Made by a program: the position numbers and the translations under genes. Source: Antrihabitans stalactiti (GTDB taxonomy: Bacteria > Actinomycetota > Actinomycetes > Mycobacteriales > Mycobacteriaceae). Taken from it: a DNA stretch of 64,000 bases. How positions within the stretch are numbered: the stretch's first letter is position 1; each line of letters begins with the position of its first letter. The stretch lies in contig NZ_VCQU01000009.1 in NCBI RefSeq assembly GCF_012932915.1, positions 124,001 through 188,000 of the forward strand, written 5' to 3'. This document shows positions 1 through 8,659 of the stretch, in pieces. Under the pieces are notes generated by a model, which saw only the letters and a program-made list of their open reading frames with translations, made no database searches and had not been told where the DNA came from.

Positions 1-634
1 CCTTCTTGGCGGGAGCCTTGGCCGGGGCAGCCTTCTTGGCCGGAGCCTTCTTGGCGACGGCCTTCTTGACGGCGGCAGCGGCCTCTTCGACCTTCTCGAC
101 TGCGTCGTCGGCTGCATCTTCCGCGCGACCGGTCACCTTGTTGGCGAGCTTGGTCGCCTGCTCACGGACGTCCTTGGTGCGCGCAAGCGCATCGTCGACG
201 AGACCTTCGACGCGACCGATGCGCTCTTCGACGACCGGACGGGTGCGGAGACGCTCGACGGTCTCTTCGCCACGCTCGGCAAGATCGGCGTACAGGTCGA
301 GGGCAACCTTGAGGTAGCGCTCAGCAACCGCGCGCAATTCCTCGACGGTGAACTTCTCGCGCAGCTCGGCGAGCTCTTCGGGCAGCTCGGACGGCAGGCC
401 GGCCAGACGCTCGCGCAGGCTCTCGATCTGCTCCTGCAGGTCTGCGGGGAGTGCGGCGAAACGCTCACGAGCTTCTTCGACCCGACCGGAAACGTCGGTG
501 CTGGTGTTCTCGGCACGCTCGCGAGCCTTGGCTACGACGTCTGCAAATGCCTGAACAACCGCGTCGCCTGCGCCAACGGTGGCGTACAGCGGCTTCTTGA
601 CGGTTTCGAGACCCTTTTCAGTGGACTCACTCAT
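1..634 (-). CDS. hbhA: Heparin-binding hemagglutinin HBHA, 3' end missing
   Basis: About 211 codons are visible; the C-terminus runs off the left edge. The protein is a surface adhesin of mycolate actinobacteria that binds heparan sulfate and, in mycobacteria, is also linked to lipid-body handling. The sequence shows an N-terminal region, then a long charged Glu/Arg/Leu-rich helical part predicted to form a coiled coil (about residues 25-160). A Lys/Ala/Pro-rich tail with KKAPAKKAAP-type repeats follows; this tail is the heparin-binding region in the known protein. No signal peptide is seen, as in the family. The ATG at 634 follows a GAGGAG ribosome site and overlaps the stop of the upstream XRE gene by 4 bp, so the two are probably translationally coupled. 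Family assignment is firm; the full tail length is unknown. Confidence 0.9.
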   Translation of the reverse strand, partial: MSESTEKGLETVKKPLYATVGAGDAVVQAFADVVAKARERAENTSTDVSGRVEEARERFAALPADLQEQIESLRERLAGLPSELPEELAELREKFTVEELRAVAERYLKVALDLYADLAERGEETVERLRTRPVVEERIGRVEGLVDDALARTKDVREQATKLANKVTGRAEDAADDAVEKVEEAAAAVKKAVAKKAPAKKAAPAKAPAKK

Positions 635-1131
635 TTTCCGCTCTCCTCTTCTAGGGAATGGGGGGTTTCGGCTGACAACTCGGGCACATCGGTCGGCGCG
701 AGTTCTTCTTGCGTCGAATCGTTCTCGCGACAAAACGATTCGTAGATTTCCAGAAGCACTTGCTTCTGTCGCTCTGTGATAGCGACATCGGCGAGTAGCG
801 CATCCCGGACTGGGCTGTACGGACGTTGCTCGAGATAACCAGCACGTACGTACAACGCCTCCGAAGACACCCGGAGACCTTTCGCAATCTGCCCGAGAAC
901 CTCGGCAGATGGATTTCGCAATCCACGCTCTATCTGGCTGAGATAGGGATTACTGACACCAGCCAGCAGAGCCAACTGTCGCAAGGACACGTGAGCTGCT
1001 TCACGCTGAGCCCGGATGAAGCTGCCGATATCTTGCGCGGCATCTTTGACCTTGACTACGCGTGCAGCCAACTCACCGGTGCCGGCCGAGTCTGGTACTT
1101 CCGCGTCGGAAGCCTCGGGCGTCTGTGGCAT
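631..1131 (-). CDS. XRE-family helix-turn-helix regulator upstream of hbhA
   Basis: A 166-residue protein with a clear XRE/Cro helix-turn-helix at about residues 34-90 (motifs SLRQLALLAGVSNPYLSQIE and GLRNPS) and an acidic C-terminal tail. It matches the Rv0474 position in mycobacteria, directly upstream of hbhA. The ATG at 1131 is preferred over a start at 1194 because AGGAG stands about 9 bases before it; the longer start has no such site. The stop overlaps the hbhA ATG by 4 bp. A 9-bp inverted repeat lies about 50-80 bp upstream and may be its own operator. Regulatory targets cannot be read from sequence; control of hbhA and of itself is inferred. Confidence 0.85.
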   Translation of the reverse strand: MPQTPEASDAEVPDSAGTGELAARVVKVKDAAQDIGSFIRAQREAAHVSLRQLALLAGVSNPYLSQIERGLRNPSAEVLGQIAKGLRVSSEALYVRAGYLEQRPYSPVRDALLADVAITERQKQVLLEIYESFCRENDSTQEELAPTDVPELSAETPHSLEEESGK

Positions 1132-1179
1132 TCTCTGCACTCTCCTGGTTGGTGTTCCGAAATCAACATTAAGTGAGAG

Positions 1180-1209
1180 TGCTAGCTCTTGCAAGCGCTT
1201 GAGCTAGCA
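1180..1209. promoter_or_regulatory. 9-bp inverted repeat upstream of the XRE gene
   Basis: Arms TGCTAGCTC (1180-1188) and GAGCTAGCA (1201-1209) are perfectly inverted around a 12-bp spacer that itself contains the palindrome AAGCGCTT. It lies between the divergent XRE and lipoprotein genes, a fitting place for an operator of the XRE protein. Binding is inferred. Confidence 0.45.
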
Positions 1210-1351
1210 ACATGCGAGGCGTGGATCACAGTTTTGCGATTGCGCACCCCGTCGCACATCCGCAATGTTTGTTCTTGCGTACCACATTCAATGGCGTGTA
1301 TTCCTATCACCAATGCGGCCGAAAATGCGCTGCAGGTCGAAAGGGGGGCTC

Positions 1352-2563
1352 GTGCAATCAGTTACGAAGAGCGGTAGGCGCGCAACGGCGCTGGGGGTAA
1401 TCGTGGCGTCGGCAGCATTCGCAATCAGCTGTTCCTCGGTCCAAGGGTTCCCCAAAGCGTCCGAACTCGACGTTCGCACGCTCGATGTCGGGGCGTACTC
1501 CGCCTCGCCGCCGACAGTCGCCGATCCGAAGACGAAAAATCAGGGCATCGTCATGGAAGGAATGCGCATCGGCGATGTCGTCGCCGACCCCTACGAAGTC
1601 GATCCCACGCTCAAAACCGGCTGGAGCTCGACCGTGATCACGGACGTAGTCGTGGCGACCAGGGCGTTGTTCGCCGATGTCGCCGGTCCGGTACTGACCA
1701 GGTACGGCATGATCACGGGATTCAGCACCACCGCAGGCGACGCACCCGCGCCCGCGAAAGATTCGAAAGCACCCCACCCGGCGAGTCTGACGGTCACGGT
1801 TCTGCGCTTCCCTGACGAGAGCTCGGCACGAGACGCGGCCCGTGAAATCGACGGCACCGATTTCCGCGCAAACAAAGACAACGTCGCCGTCAAAATTCCG
1901 GGGCACCCGGATTCGAATTCGCATTGGCGGCCGAATATAGCCTCGCTTGCTGCCACTACGGCGCACGGACAATACGTCGTCGACCTCTTCGCTTTTACCA
2001 AAAGTCCGGACCTGACCGCTCTCACGGCGGTCATTTCGAAGGCACTCGATCTCCAAATGCCGCTTTTGGACAAATTCGTTCCGACGCCGCAAGACAAGCT
2101 TTCCGATCTGCCGACGAATCCAGATTCGATTCTCAGCCGTACGCTGCCGGCCAAACCCGAAGATATAAAGGTGGACGGCGTCGACACCGCTACCTACGAC
2201 TCGCGCGGGTATTTGCATCTCGGCAACGATCACGAGGAACGAACTCAGCTGATCGAGAAGGCAGGCATCGAACGGATCGCATTCACCGAAGCCTCCTACG
2301 TAATTCGCGCACGAGACTCCCAAGGCGCGGCCGCGGTGCAGGCGTCATACACCGAGAGCGACGACCGGACTGCGGTCGATGGCCCCGAAGGCGTGCCCAC
2401 CGCGCGATGCATCGAGATCAAGGATCCAGCGCCGGATACGTCGCGCTACTACTGCTACATCGCCTATCGCCAGTACGTGGGGATCGTGAACGGCAACGAT
2501 CTGAGCGATCTGCAGCGCAAAGCGGCTGCGCAGTACGCCGTCCTGGCCAACAACGAGATCTGA
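1352..2563 (+). CDS. DUF7373-like lipoprotein
   Basis: A 403-residue exported lipoprotein. The N-terminus has basic residues (KSGRR), a hydrophobic stretch and a lipobox AISC with the acylated cysteine at residue 27. The mature part resembles the nocardial/rhodococcal lipoprotein family I recall as DUF7373 (motif DVRTLDVGAY near its start); no enzyme motif is visible. The GTG at 1352 is chosen because an AAGGGGGG ribosome site lies just upstream and the signal peptide then has normal length; ATG codons further upstream would put about 30 extra residues before the signal. The gene is divergent from the XRE gene and convergent with the DUF445 gene. Function is unknown. Confidence 0.75.
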   Translation: MQSVTKSGRRATALGVIVASAAFAISCSSVQGFPKASELDVRTLDVGAYSASPPTVADPKTKNQGIVMEGMRIGDVVADPYEVDPTLKTGWSSTVITDVVVATRALFADVAGPVLTRYGMITGFSTTAGDAPAPAKDSKAPHPASLTVTVLRFPDESSARDAAREIDGTDFRANKDNVAVKIPGHPDSNSHWRPNIASLAATTAHGQYVVDLFAFTKSPDLTALTAVISKALDLQMPLLDKFVPTPQDKLSDLPTNPDSILSRTLPAKPEDIKVDGVDTATYDSRGYLHLGNDHEERTQLIEKAGIERIAFTEASYVIRARDSQGAAAVQASYTESDDRTAVDGPEGVPTARCIEIKDPAPDTSRYYCYIAYRQYVGIVNGNDLSDLQRKAAAQYAVLANNEI

Positions 2564-2567
2564 GCGG

Positions 2568-3899
2568 CTAGCTACCGAACATGAAGTGCGAAATGGTGTA
2601 GATCGACAGGCCTGCGAGCGAGCCGACGACCGTGCCGTTGATCCGGATGAATTGCAGATCGCGCCCGACCTGCAATTCGATCTTCTTGCTCGCCTCTTCG
2701 GCATCCCAGCGCTCGACCGTGTCGGTGATGATCGTGGTGATTTCGTTCGCGTAGTTGGCGGCGATGTAGCGCGCGCCCGCAAGCAACCACTTGTCGACCT
2801 TGCCCCGCATCTCTGCGTCGTCGCGCAGTCGCTCACCGAGCTGCTGGACGTTGTCGCGAACCTTGTTTCGCAGGGTGCTGTTCGGATCGTCGACGGATTC
2901 GAGGATGAGCCGCTTCGCGACCCGCCAGGTCGCCGCAGCCAGACCCGTAATTTCTTCGCGGCCCATGATCTCGGCTTTGATCGATTCGGCCTTGACGATC
3001 GTCGCCTCGTCGAACTGTAGGTCGCGCGCAAATTCGGTGAGGAAGTTGTTCGCCGCCAACCGCACCTCGTGATCCGGGCGCGTACGGACCTTCCACGTGA
3101 ACTCGACCAGCTCGCGGTAGATCTTCTCCGACAGGAGGATGTCGACGAACTTAGGCGACCACTGCGGTGAATCGCGCAACACGATCCGGTCGATGGTTTC
3201 CTGGCTGCCCAACGCCCACTGATGGGCCCGTTCGGCAAGCATGTCGAGCAACGGGACCTGCCGATTCTCCTTCAGCAGCTCATCGAGGACCTTGCCGATC
3301 GGCGGACCCCATTTCGGCTCGGCGATCTTGCGCACGATCGTGTGATCGATGATTTGCTCGACGTCCTCGTCCCGCAACACGCCGACGATCGCGCGAAGGA
3401 TCGTCGACGTTTCGGCGGCGACACGGTCCGCGTTCTGGGGCACAGCCATCCAGGTGCCGATTCGCAGCGGGACCTGCGCGGACGCGACCTTCGCCGACAC
3501 GACATCGGGGGCGAGAAAGTTCTGGCCGACGAAGTTGCTCAAGCTCTCGCCGAGTTGGTCCTTCTTCTTCTTGATGATCGCGGTATGGGGAATCGGCAAG
3601 CCCAACGGATGCCGGAAGAGTGCAGTGACGGCGAACCAGTCCGCCAACGCACCGACCATTCCCGCCTCCGACGCCGCGCGCACATAGCCGACCCAGCTGC
3701 CTGCGCCGCGAGATTCCTGCCAGCGGCAGAACAGGTAGACGACGCTCGCGAATACGAGAAACCCGGTGGCGACGGCTTTCATCCTGAACAGATCGCGTCG
3801 CTTTTCCTCGTCGGCGAAGCCACCTCCTGGCTGCATTGCGGGCGCAGCCGCCGCTGTCGGGCTTTGCTTCGGCTCGTCGTCGAGCTCAGTTACGGACAC
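2568..3899 (-). CDS. DUF445 membrane-anchored protein (Rv0473-like)
   Basis: About 443 residues. An N-terminal hydrophobic segment (AVATGFLVFASVVYLF) is followed by the DUF445 core with its hallmark region around EAGMVGALADWFAVTALFRH, a long helical middle, and a second hydrophobic stretch at the very C-terminus (GTVVGSLAGLSIYTISHFMF). DUF445 proteins are bacterial membrane proteins of unknown role. The start is uncertain: GTG at 3899 gives about 20 residues before the first conserved part, ATG at 3836 would also work, and neither has a strong ribosome site. It is divergent from a TetR gene, the same pairing as Rv0473/Rv0472c in M. tuberculosis as I recall it. Confidence 0.8.
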   Translation of the reverse strand: MSVTELDDEPKQSPTAAAAPAMQPGGGFADEEKRRDLFRMKAVATGFLVFASVVYLFCRWQESRGAGSWVGYVRAASEAGMVGALADWFAVTALFRHPLGLPIPHTAIIKKKKDQLGESLSNFVGQNFLAPDVVSAKVASAQVPLRIGTWMAVPQNADRVAAETSTILRAIVGVLRDEDVEQIIDHTIVRKIAEPKWGPPIGKVLDELLKENRQVPLLDMLAERAHQWALGSQETIDRIVLRDSPQWSPKFVDILLSEKIYRELVEFTWKVRTRPDHEVRLAANNFLTEFARDLQFDEATIVKAESIKAEIMGREEITGLAAATWRVAKRLILESVDDPNSTLRNKVRDNVQQLGERLRDDAEMRGKVDKWLLAGARYIAANYANEITTIITDTVERWDAEEASKKIELQVGRDLQFIRINGTVVGSLAGLSIYTISHFMFGS

Positions 3900-4010
3900 C
3901 TGCCCATTGTGCCCAATTTGGACAAGGAGACCCACGTACCGACCGAAACACGTTCCCATTCGGCCTAAGCTGTCCTGAACAAGTGCAACACCGTTCTCTG
4001 GAGGCTCCCC

Positions 4011-4718
4011 CTGACTGCCGAAAGCAGCGTCACGCCACGCGCGAAGGTTTCCAAAACCGACGGGCGCAAAAGACGCTGGCGCGAGCACAAGGTCGCTCGT
4101 CGCGAGGAACTCGTCGACGGGACACTGGATGCGATCCGCGTGCACGGCAGCAACGTCGGTATGGATCAGATTGCCGCCGAAATCGGTGTCTCGAAAACAG
4201 TGTTGTACCGCTACTTCACCGACAAGAACGATTTGACGAATGCTGCGATGGAGCGTTTCGTCCAAACGATTCTCGCGCCGCGAATCTACGAAGCGATCGG
4301 TCGGGAGCTGGACGAATACGGTCTTGCTCGCGCTGCAATTTCGGCATACGTCGAGACGATCGCATCCGACACGGCGATCTACCTATACGTGATGTCGAAC
4401 GGCGCAGGTACCGATCGCGATGCAGTCGCCGATTCCGAAAAGATGATCGCCGAACTCGTGCACGTGGTGATCACGCAGCGTCTGGCCGCCCGCGGGCACG
4501 ACACCGAAGGCGCATCGCCATGGTCGTACGGCATCGTCGGCGCGATCCAGCTCGCCGTCCACTCGTGGATCTCCAACCCGGTGATGCCGAGCGAACAACT
4601 CATCGACTACCTCACGATGATGATCTGGAGTGCCATCGAGGGAATCGCGCGATCCGGCGGCTCCCGTGAGGTGTTCAACGCGCAGGACCACCCACTGCCG
4701 CCACCACCGAGCGCGTAG
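4011..4718 (+). CDS. TetR-family regulator with a probable CTG start (Rv0472c-like)
   Basis: A 235-residue TetR protein. The HTH lies at about residues 30-75, with GMDQIAAEIGVSKTVLYRYF the recognition part. The frame is open from 3969 but holds no ATG, GTG or TTG before 4140, and starting at 4140 would delete helix 1 of the DNA-binding domain. A CTG at 4011 has TGGAGG exactly six bases upstream, so a rare CTG start is the best reading. The C-terminal half is a normal ligand-binding region. The gene is divergent from DUF445 and its stop abuts the stop of the convergent esterase with no gap. Ligand and targets are unknown. Confidence 0.8.
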   Translation: MTAESSVTPRAKVSKTDGRKRRWREHKVARREELVDGTLDAIRVHGSNVGMDQIAAEIGVSKTVLYRYFTDKNDLTNAAMERFVQTILAPRIYEAIGRELDEYGLARAAISAYVETIASDTAIYLYVMSNGAGTDRDAVADSEKMIAELVHVVITQRLAARGHDTEGASPWSYGIVGAIQLAVHSWISNPVMPSEQLIDYLTMMIWSAIEGIARSGGSREVFNAQDHPLPPPPSA

Positions 4719-5711
4719 TCAGCCGACGTTGGCACGAACGAACGCGCCGATGTTGTCGATAGCCTTCCGTCCCTCGGGAATCAGGTCCGCCGCAGCCTGG
4801 AACACGTGGAACTGACCTTCGAAAAGTTGGAGTTCGCACGGCACACCCTCTTCGGCGATCTTGGCCGCGATCAGTTCGGCGTCCACCGACAGCAATTCCG
4901 ACGCGCCAGCCTGAATCAGGACCGGAGGCAGTCCGGACACGTCGAGGTAAAGCGGCGAGTGGACGCGGCCGTACTCGTCCGGGTGCCCGTTCGACCGTTC
5001 GAACTCCGTCATCCTCGCGATGAGCGAGACGAGGCCGATCGCAGGGAACAACGGATCGACCATGTCGCCGAGCCATTCGAGCTTTCGGCTTGGATCGGTG
5101 TCGATGAACGGCGACTGACAGACCACCGCGGCCGGCTTGCCGAAGCCGCGCTCGACCACGGCTAGTGCCGTCATCAGCGCAAAGTACCCGCCAGCGGAAT
5201 CACCCGCGACGACGATCTGGTCGGGTGTGTAGCCCTGCTGCAGCAACCACCGATAACCGTCGACGCAGTCGTCGAGCGAAGTGGACACCGGGTGGCCGGG
5301 CAACATGCGGTAATCGACGACCAGGGCGGGTGCGCGACACGCTCTCGAAATGTCGGACACGAACCGTCGGTGGGTATTGGGTCCGCAGCAGATGAACGCG
5401 CCGCCGTGCAGGTAGAGCAGGACGCGATCACTGTGCGCCCCTGGACCGCGGATGAATTCACCATCGCAATACGGCAGCCGGACCTTGTCGACGAGCGTGC
5501 CGGGCAGCGGCCAGAGCGCCTTCGCCGCCCAATCGATAACTCCGTACGGCCATGGGAGATTCGGGGCGTAGCCCCATGCCTGGATAACCGGCCGAACCGT
5601 CACTTGCAGGACAGTTCGCAGAGCGCGGCTCCGTCTGCTCGGACCTGAATAGACGCGGATCATCGGAGCTGAAGCATCGGCGCCGCCGCGCGTAGGTCTG
5701 GCTAGCGTCAT
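4719..5711 (-). CDS. HSL-family alpha/beta-hydrolase (esterase/lipase)
   Basis: A 330-residue alpha/beta-hydrolase of the hormone-sensitive-lipase type. Visible motifs are the oxyanion HGGAF (residues 102-106), nucleophile GDSAGG with Ser172, a likely acid at Glu272 or Asp277, and His302 in GQFHVF. It probably hydrolyses short- to medium-chain esters; the natural substrate is unknown. The ATG at 5711 is chosen because GGAG stands six to seven bases before it; an upstream in-frame ATG (5723) has no ribosome site. There is no signal peptide. It is divergent from the ABC1-kinase gene and convergent with TetR. Confidence 0.85.
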   Translation of the reverse strand: MTLARPTRGGADASAPMIRVYSGPSRRSRALRTVLQVTVRPVIQAWGYAPNLPWPYGVIDWAAKALWPLPGTLVDKVRLPYCDGEFIRGPGAHSDRVLLYLHGGAFICCGPNTHRRFVSDISRACRAPALVVDYRMLPGHPVSTSLDDCVDGYRWLLQQGYTPDQIVVAGDSAGGYFALMTALAVVERGFGKPAAVVCQSPFIDTDPSRKLEWLGDMVDPLFPAIGLVSLIARMTEFERSNGHPDEYGRVHSPLYLDVSGLPPVLIQAGASELLSVDAELIAAKIAEEGVPCELQLFEGQFHVFQAAADLIPEGRKAIDNIGAFVRANVG

Positions 5712-5921
5712 TGCGAACTCCATTGTTCGGGCGGCGACGATGCGAACGTATCGAAGCACCGATTTGGTCGGATGTCCAGCGTCACCCCGGTTCCTTACCA
5801 ACTGTCCTATCAGATAGCCGAGCAGCCTCCCAGCAAACGCGCCTATAAGGTCGGTGACGGAACCGGCCGCACCCTTCGTAGCGCCCGGGGCAGGTGTGGT
5901 CCAGAATGAACACGTCTCGCT

Positions 5922-5948
5922 TTGACAGGTGTGCCCATCTTGTAAACC
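5922..5948 (+). promoter_or_regulatory. Possible promoter of the ABC1-kinase operon
   Basis: A perfect TTGACA (5922-5927) is followed after 15 bp by TAAACC (5943-5948), about 37 bp before the ABC1-kinase ATG. The spacer is shorter than ideal, so this is tentative. Confidence 0.35.
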
Positions 5949-5984
5949 TGCGCATGCGATGACCGGATTTGGAGGAATCCACAG

Positions 5985-7382
5985 ATGGCCAAAGGAGTCC
6001 CGACGTCGCGGCTCAGCAGAGGCTCGAAGCTTGGCGCCGCCGTGGCCGGACAGATCGTCCGCCACCAGCGCACCCGCGTATCGATGCTCGGCCGGTCCGA
6101 GCAAGCGCGGGCACGCATGGCCGAGGAATCGACGATCCAGGCGGCAGAACAGGTGGTCACGGTCCTTGGCGGCATGAAGGGCGTCGCCATGAAGCTCGGC
6201 CAGATGTTGTCCATCCTCGACCTCGACCTCGTGCCACCCGACCATCGAGAGTCGTTCCAGCGCAAGCTCGCTGTGCTGCGCGACAGTGCGCCCAAGACGT
6301 CCTTCACAGCGATGCGCACCGTCATCGAGGAAGATCTCGGCAAGCCGCTCGACGAACTCTTCGCCGAATTCGACACCGAAGCCATCGCAGCTGCGTCGAT
6401 CGGCCAGGTCTATCGAGCGACGCTCCACGACGGTCGCAAGGTCGCCGTCAAAGTCCAGTACCCAGGCATTGCGGCAGCAGTCGAAGCGGACCTGAAGAAC
6501 CTCACCATGTTTGCGAAGTTCTGGCGGGTGGCAATGCCGTGGGTGACGCCGGCGTTACTGGAAGAATTGCAGCTCAATCTGGGTAGCGAACTCGACTACG
6601 TGCGCGAAGCCGAAACGCAGCGGCACATCGCCGCACTCTTCGCCGGGCATCCGTTCTTCGCAGTTCCGGACAGCATTCCCGAGCTGTGCAGCCGTCGAGT
6701 GCTGGTCACAGAGTTCATCGAAGCGACCAGCTTCGAAGACATTCGCGCCATGCCGCAAGCAGAGCGCAACCGCGTCGCCGAGATCATCTACCGTTTCTAC
6801 GTCGGTTCGCTGTACACCTACAACGAGTTCTGCGGCGATCCCCACCCCGGCAATGTGATGCTCTGTCCGGACGGCCGGGTCGCGTTCGTCGACTTCGGCT
6901 TGTTCAATCGGATGGACCCGGCGCACGTCGAGTTCGAACTCGCGTGCCTGCGCGCGGCAGCCGAGGAACGTGGCGAGGATCTGTACGAGTTGATGGTCGA
7001 CCACAACGTGATCGACCCAACGGACGGCGTGTCCGTCAGCGAGTGCCTGGACTACGTGTACGCAGCTTCGGAATGGTGCCTCGTCGACCAAGAACTGGCG
7101 ATCACTCCGGAATTGGCAAGCGGGGCATTCCTTCTCGCGATCGATCCGCGGGCCACCGAGTTCGCCGCGATGAAGCGGCAGAACTTGCCACCGGAGCATT
7201 TGTTCTCCCGCCGCGCCGACTTTCTGACGTTCGGTATCGTCGGGCAACTGGCAGCGACCGCGAACTGGCACCGCATCGCGCGAGAGTGGATCTACGGCGA
7301 ACCCCCGGTAACCGAACTCGGCAGAACCAACCAGCAATGGATTGCCGACAAAGAGCGGAGTAACAATGGCAAGCAAGCGTGA
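5985..7382 (+). CDS. ABC1/AarF (UbiB-like) atypical kinase family protein
   Basis: A 465-residue ABC1-family protein. It has the family KxGQ motif (KLGQMLSI, about residue 71), the Ala-rich nucleotide loop AAASIGQVY, the lysine in VAVKVQYPG, and the catalytic/metal segment GDPHPGNVML...VDFG. Members are atypical kinase-like ATPases tied to quinone and lipid metabolism; actinobacterial substrates are undefined. GGAGGA eight bases upstream supports the ATG at 5985. Its last 17 bp overlap the next gene, so it is the head of an operon with the enoyl-reductase homologue. ATPase activity is inferred from the family. Confidence 0.85.
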   Translation: MAKGVPTSRLSRGSKLGAAVAGQIVRHQRTRVSMLGRSEQARARMAEESTIQAAEQVVTVLGGMKGVAMKLGQMLSILDLDLVPPDHRESFQRKLAVLRDSAPKTSFTAMRTVIEEDLGKPLDELFAEFDTEAIAAASIGQVYRATLHDGRKVAVKVQYPGIAAAVEADLKNLTMFAKFWRVAMPWVTPALLEELQLNLGSELDYVREAETQRHIAALFAGHPFFAVPDSIPELCSRRVLVTEFIEATSFEDIRAMPQAERNRVAEIIYRFYVGSLYTYNEFCGDPHPGNVMLCPDGRVAFVDFGLFNRMDPAHVEFELACLRAAAEERGEDLYELMVDHNVIDPTDGVSVSECLDYVYAASEWCLVDQELAITPELASGAFLLAIDPRATEFAAMKRQNLPPEHLFSRRADFLTFGIVGQLAATANWHRIAREWIYGEPPVTELGRTNQQWIADKERSNNGKQA

Positions 7383-8616
7383 ATTCGATCTGGTTCTTTA
7401 CGGCGCAACAGGTTTCGTAGGCAAGTTGACTGCCCTGTATCTCGCGAAGGCAGCGCCGCCGAAGGCGCGCATCGCGCTCGCAGGCCGCTCGTTGCCGAAG
7501 CTGAAGGCAGTGCGCGACGAAATCGGCGGTGTCGCTGCCAATTGGTCCGTCGTGGTCGCAGACGCAAGCGACCAGAACGACCTCGACGCCCTCGCGAAGC
7601 GGACCAAGGTCGTCGTGACGACCGTCGGTCCGTACCTTCGCTACGGCCTCCCACTCGTACAGGCCTGTGCGCAGGCAGGCACGCACTACGCGGACCTCAC
7701 CGGCGAGCCACCGTTCATTCGCGAGGCCATCGACCACTACGACACGGTCGCCGCAGGGTCCGGCGCGAAGATCGTGAACTCGTGCGGCTTCGATTCCGTC
7801 CCTTCGGATTTGAGCGCCTACCTGATCTACGAGAAGTCGCTGGAAGACAATACCGGCGAACTCGAGGACACCACACTCGTCGCGAAGATCAAGGGCGGAA
7901 TGAGCGGCGGCACGATCGATTCCGGACGCGCGATGATGGAAGCAGCCGCGGAGAACCCCGCTGCGCAGCGCACGATCGCCGATCCCTATTCGCTGAGCCC
8001 GGACCGCTCGCTCGAGCCGAAGGGCAGGCAATCCGACATTGCACTGCGGCGGGCAAGTTCGATCGACCCGAGCCTCGACGGCTGGGTGACGACATTCGTG
8101 ATGGCCGCACACAACGGCAAGATCGTCCGTCGCAGCAACGCGCTGCTTGGCTGGGCCTACGGCAAGAACTTCCGCTACAACGAAGTGATGAGCACCGGAA
8201 GCTCCATTGCGGCACCGGTGATCGCTGCGGGTGTCACGGGCGGATTGGTGGCCGGAATGGCGACTGGAGCATTGTTGTCACGGGTCAGCTTGGGTCGCAA
8301 GGTGCTCGACAAGGTCCTGCCGAAACCCGGCACAGGACCGAGCGAGGAAACCCGCGACAACGGCTTCTTCACCATGAAGACGTTCTCCCGGACCTCTTCC
8401 GGCGCAAAGTATCTCGCCACGTTCTCCGCTCAGGGCGACCCTGGCTACAAAGCGACGGCAGTATTGCTCGGCGAGTCCGGCCTGTGCCTCGCGTTCGACG
8501 ACAAGCAACTCCCGGAACTGTCGGGAATCCTGACCCCCGCGACAGCGATGGGAGAGCCCCTCGCGGACCGACTGAGGGCAGCAGGCATGACCATCACGGT
8601 CGAGAGGCTCACCTGA
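7366..8616 (+). CDS. Saccharopine-dehydrogenase-like trans-acting enoyl reductase homologue
   Basis: A 416-residue NAD(P)-binding protein. A Rossmann motif YGATGFVGKL sits at the N-terminus, followed by TVGPYLRYG, ADLTGEPPF and NSCGFDSVPSD, which mark the saccharopine-dehydrogenase-like family. Its mycobacterial members act as trans-acting enoyl reductases for phthiocerol/phenolphthiocerol-type polyketides. Whether that substrate exists here is unknown, because no polyketide synthase is in the window. The ATG at 7366 follows GCGGAG and lies inside the end of the ABC1 gene. A small hydrophobic stretch at about residues 285-305 may associate with membrane. Confidence 0.8.
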   Translation: MASKREFDLVLYGATGFVGKLTALYLAKAAPPKARIALAGRSLPKLKAVRDEIGGVAANWSVVVADASDQNDLDALAKRTKVVVTTVGPYLRYGLPLVQACAQAGTHYADLTGEPPFIREAIDHYDTVAAGSGAKIVNSCGFDSVPSDLSAYLIYEKSLEDNTGELEDTTLVAKIKGGMSGGTIDSGRAMMEAAAENPAAQRTIADPYSLSPDRSLEPKGRQSDIALRRASSIDPSLDGWVTTFVMAAHNGKIVRRSNALLGWAYGKNFRYNEVMSTGSSIAAPVIAAGVTGGLVAGMATGALLSRVSLGRKVLDKVLPKPGTGPSEETRDNGFFTMKTFSRTSSGAKYLATFSAQGDPGYKATAVLLGESGLCLAFDDKQLPELSGILTPATAMGEPLADRLRAAGMTITVERLT

Positions 8617-8622
8617 CATGTC

Positions 8623-8651
8623 ATACCGCCAGTAGCTAGTACTGGCAGTAT
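8623..8651. promoter_or_regulatory. Palindromic operator candidate for the TetR gene at 8660
   Basis: Arms ATACCGCCAGTA (8623-8634) and TACTGGCAGTAT (8640-8651) are inverted with 11 of 12 positions matching, around the 5-bp spacer GCTAG. The right arm ends 8 bp before the TetR ATG, the usual position for an autoregulatory TetR site. Confidence 0.6.
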
Positions 8652-8659
8652 GCGATACT

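Noticed and set aside
5712-6428. N-terminal extension of the esterase frame into the ABC1-kinase gene
   Set aside because: The extra 239 residues are antisense to the ABC1 kinase coding region, and a good ribosome site fixes the esterase start at 5711.
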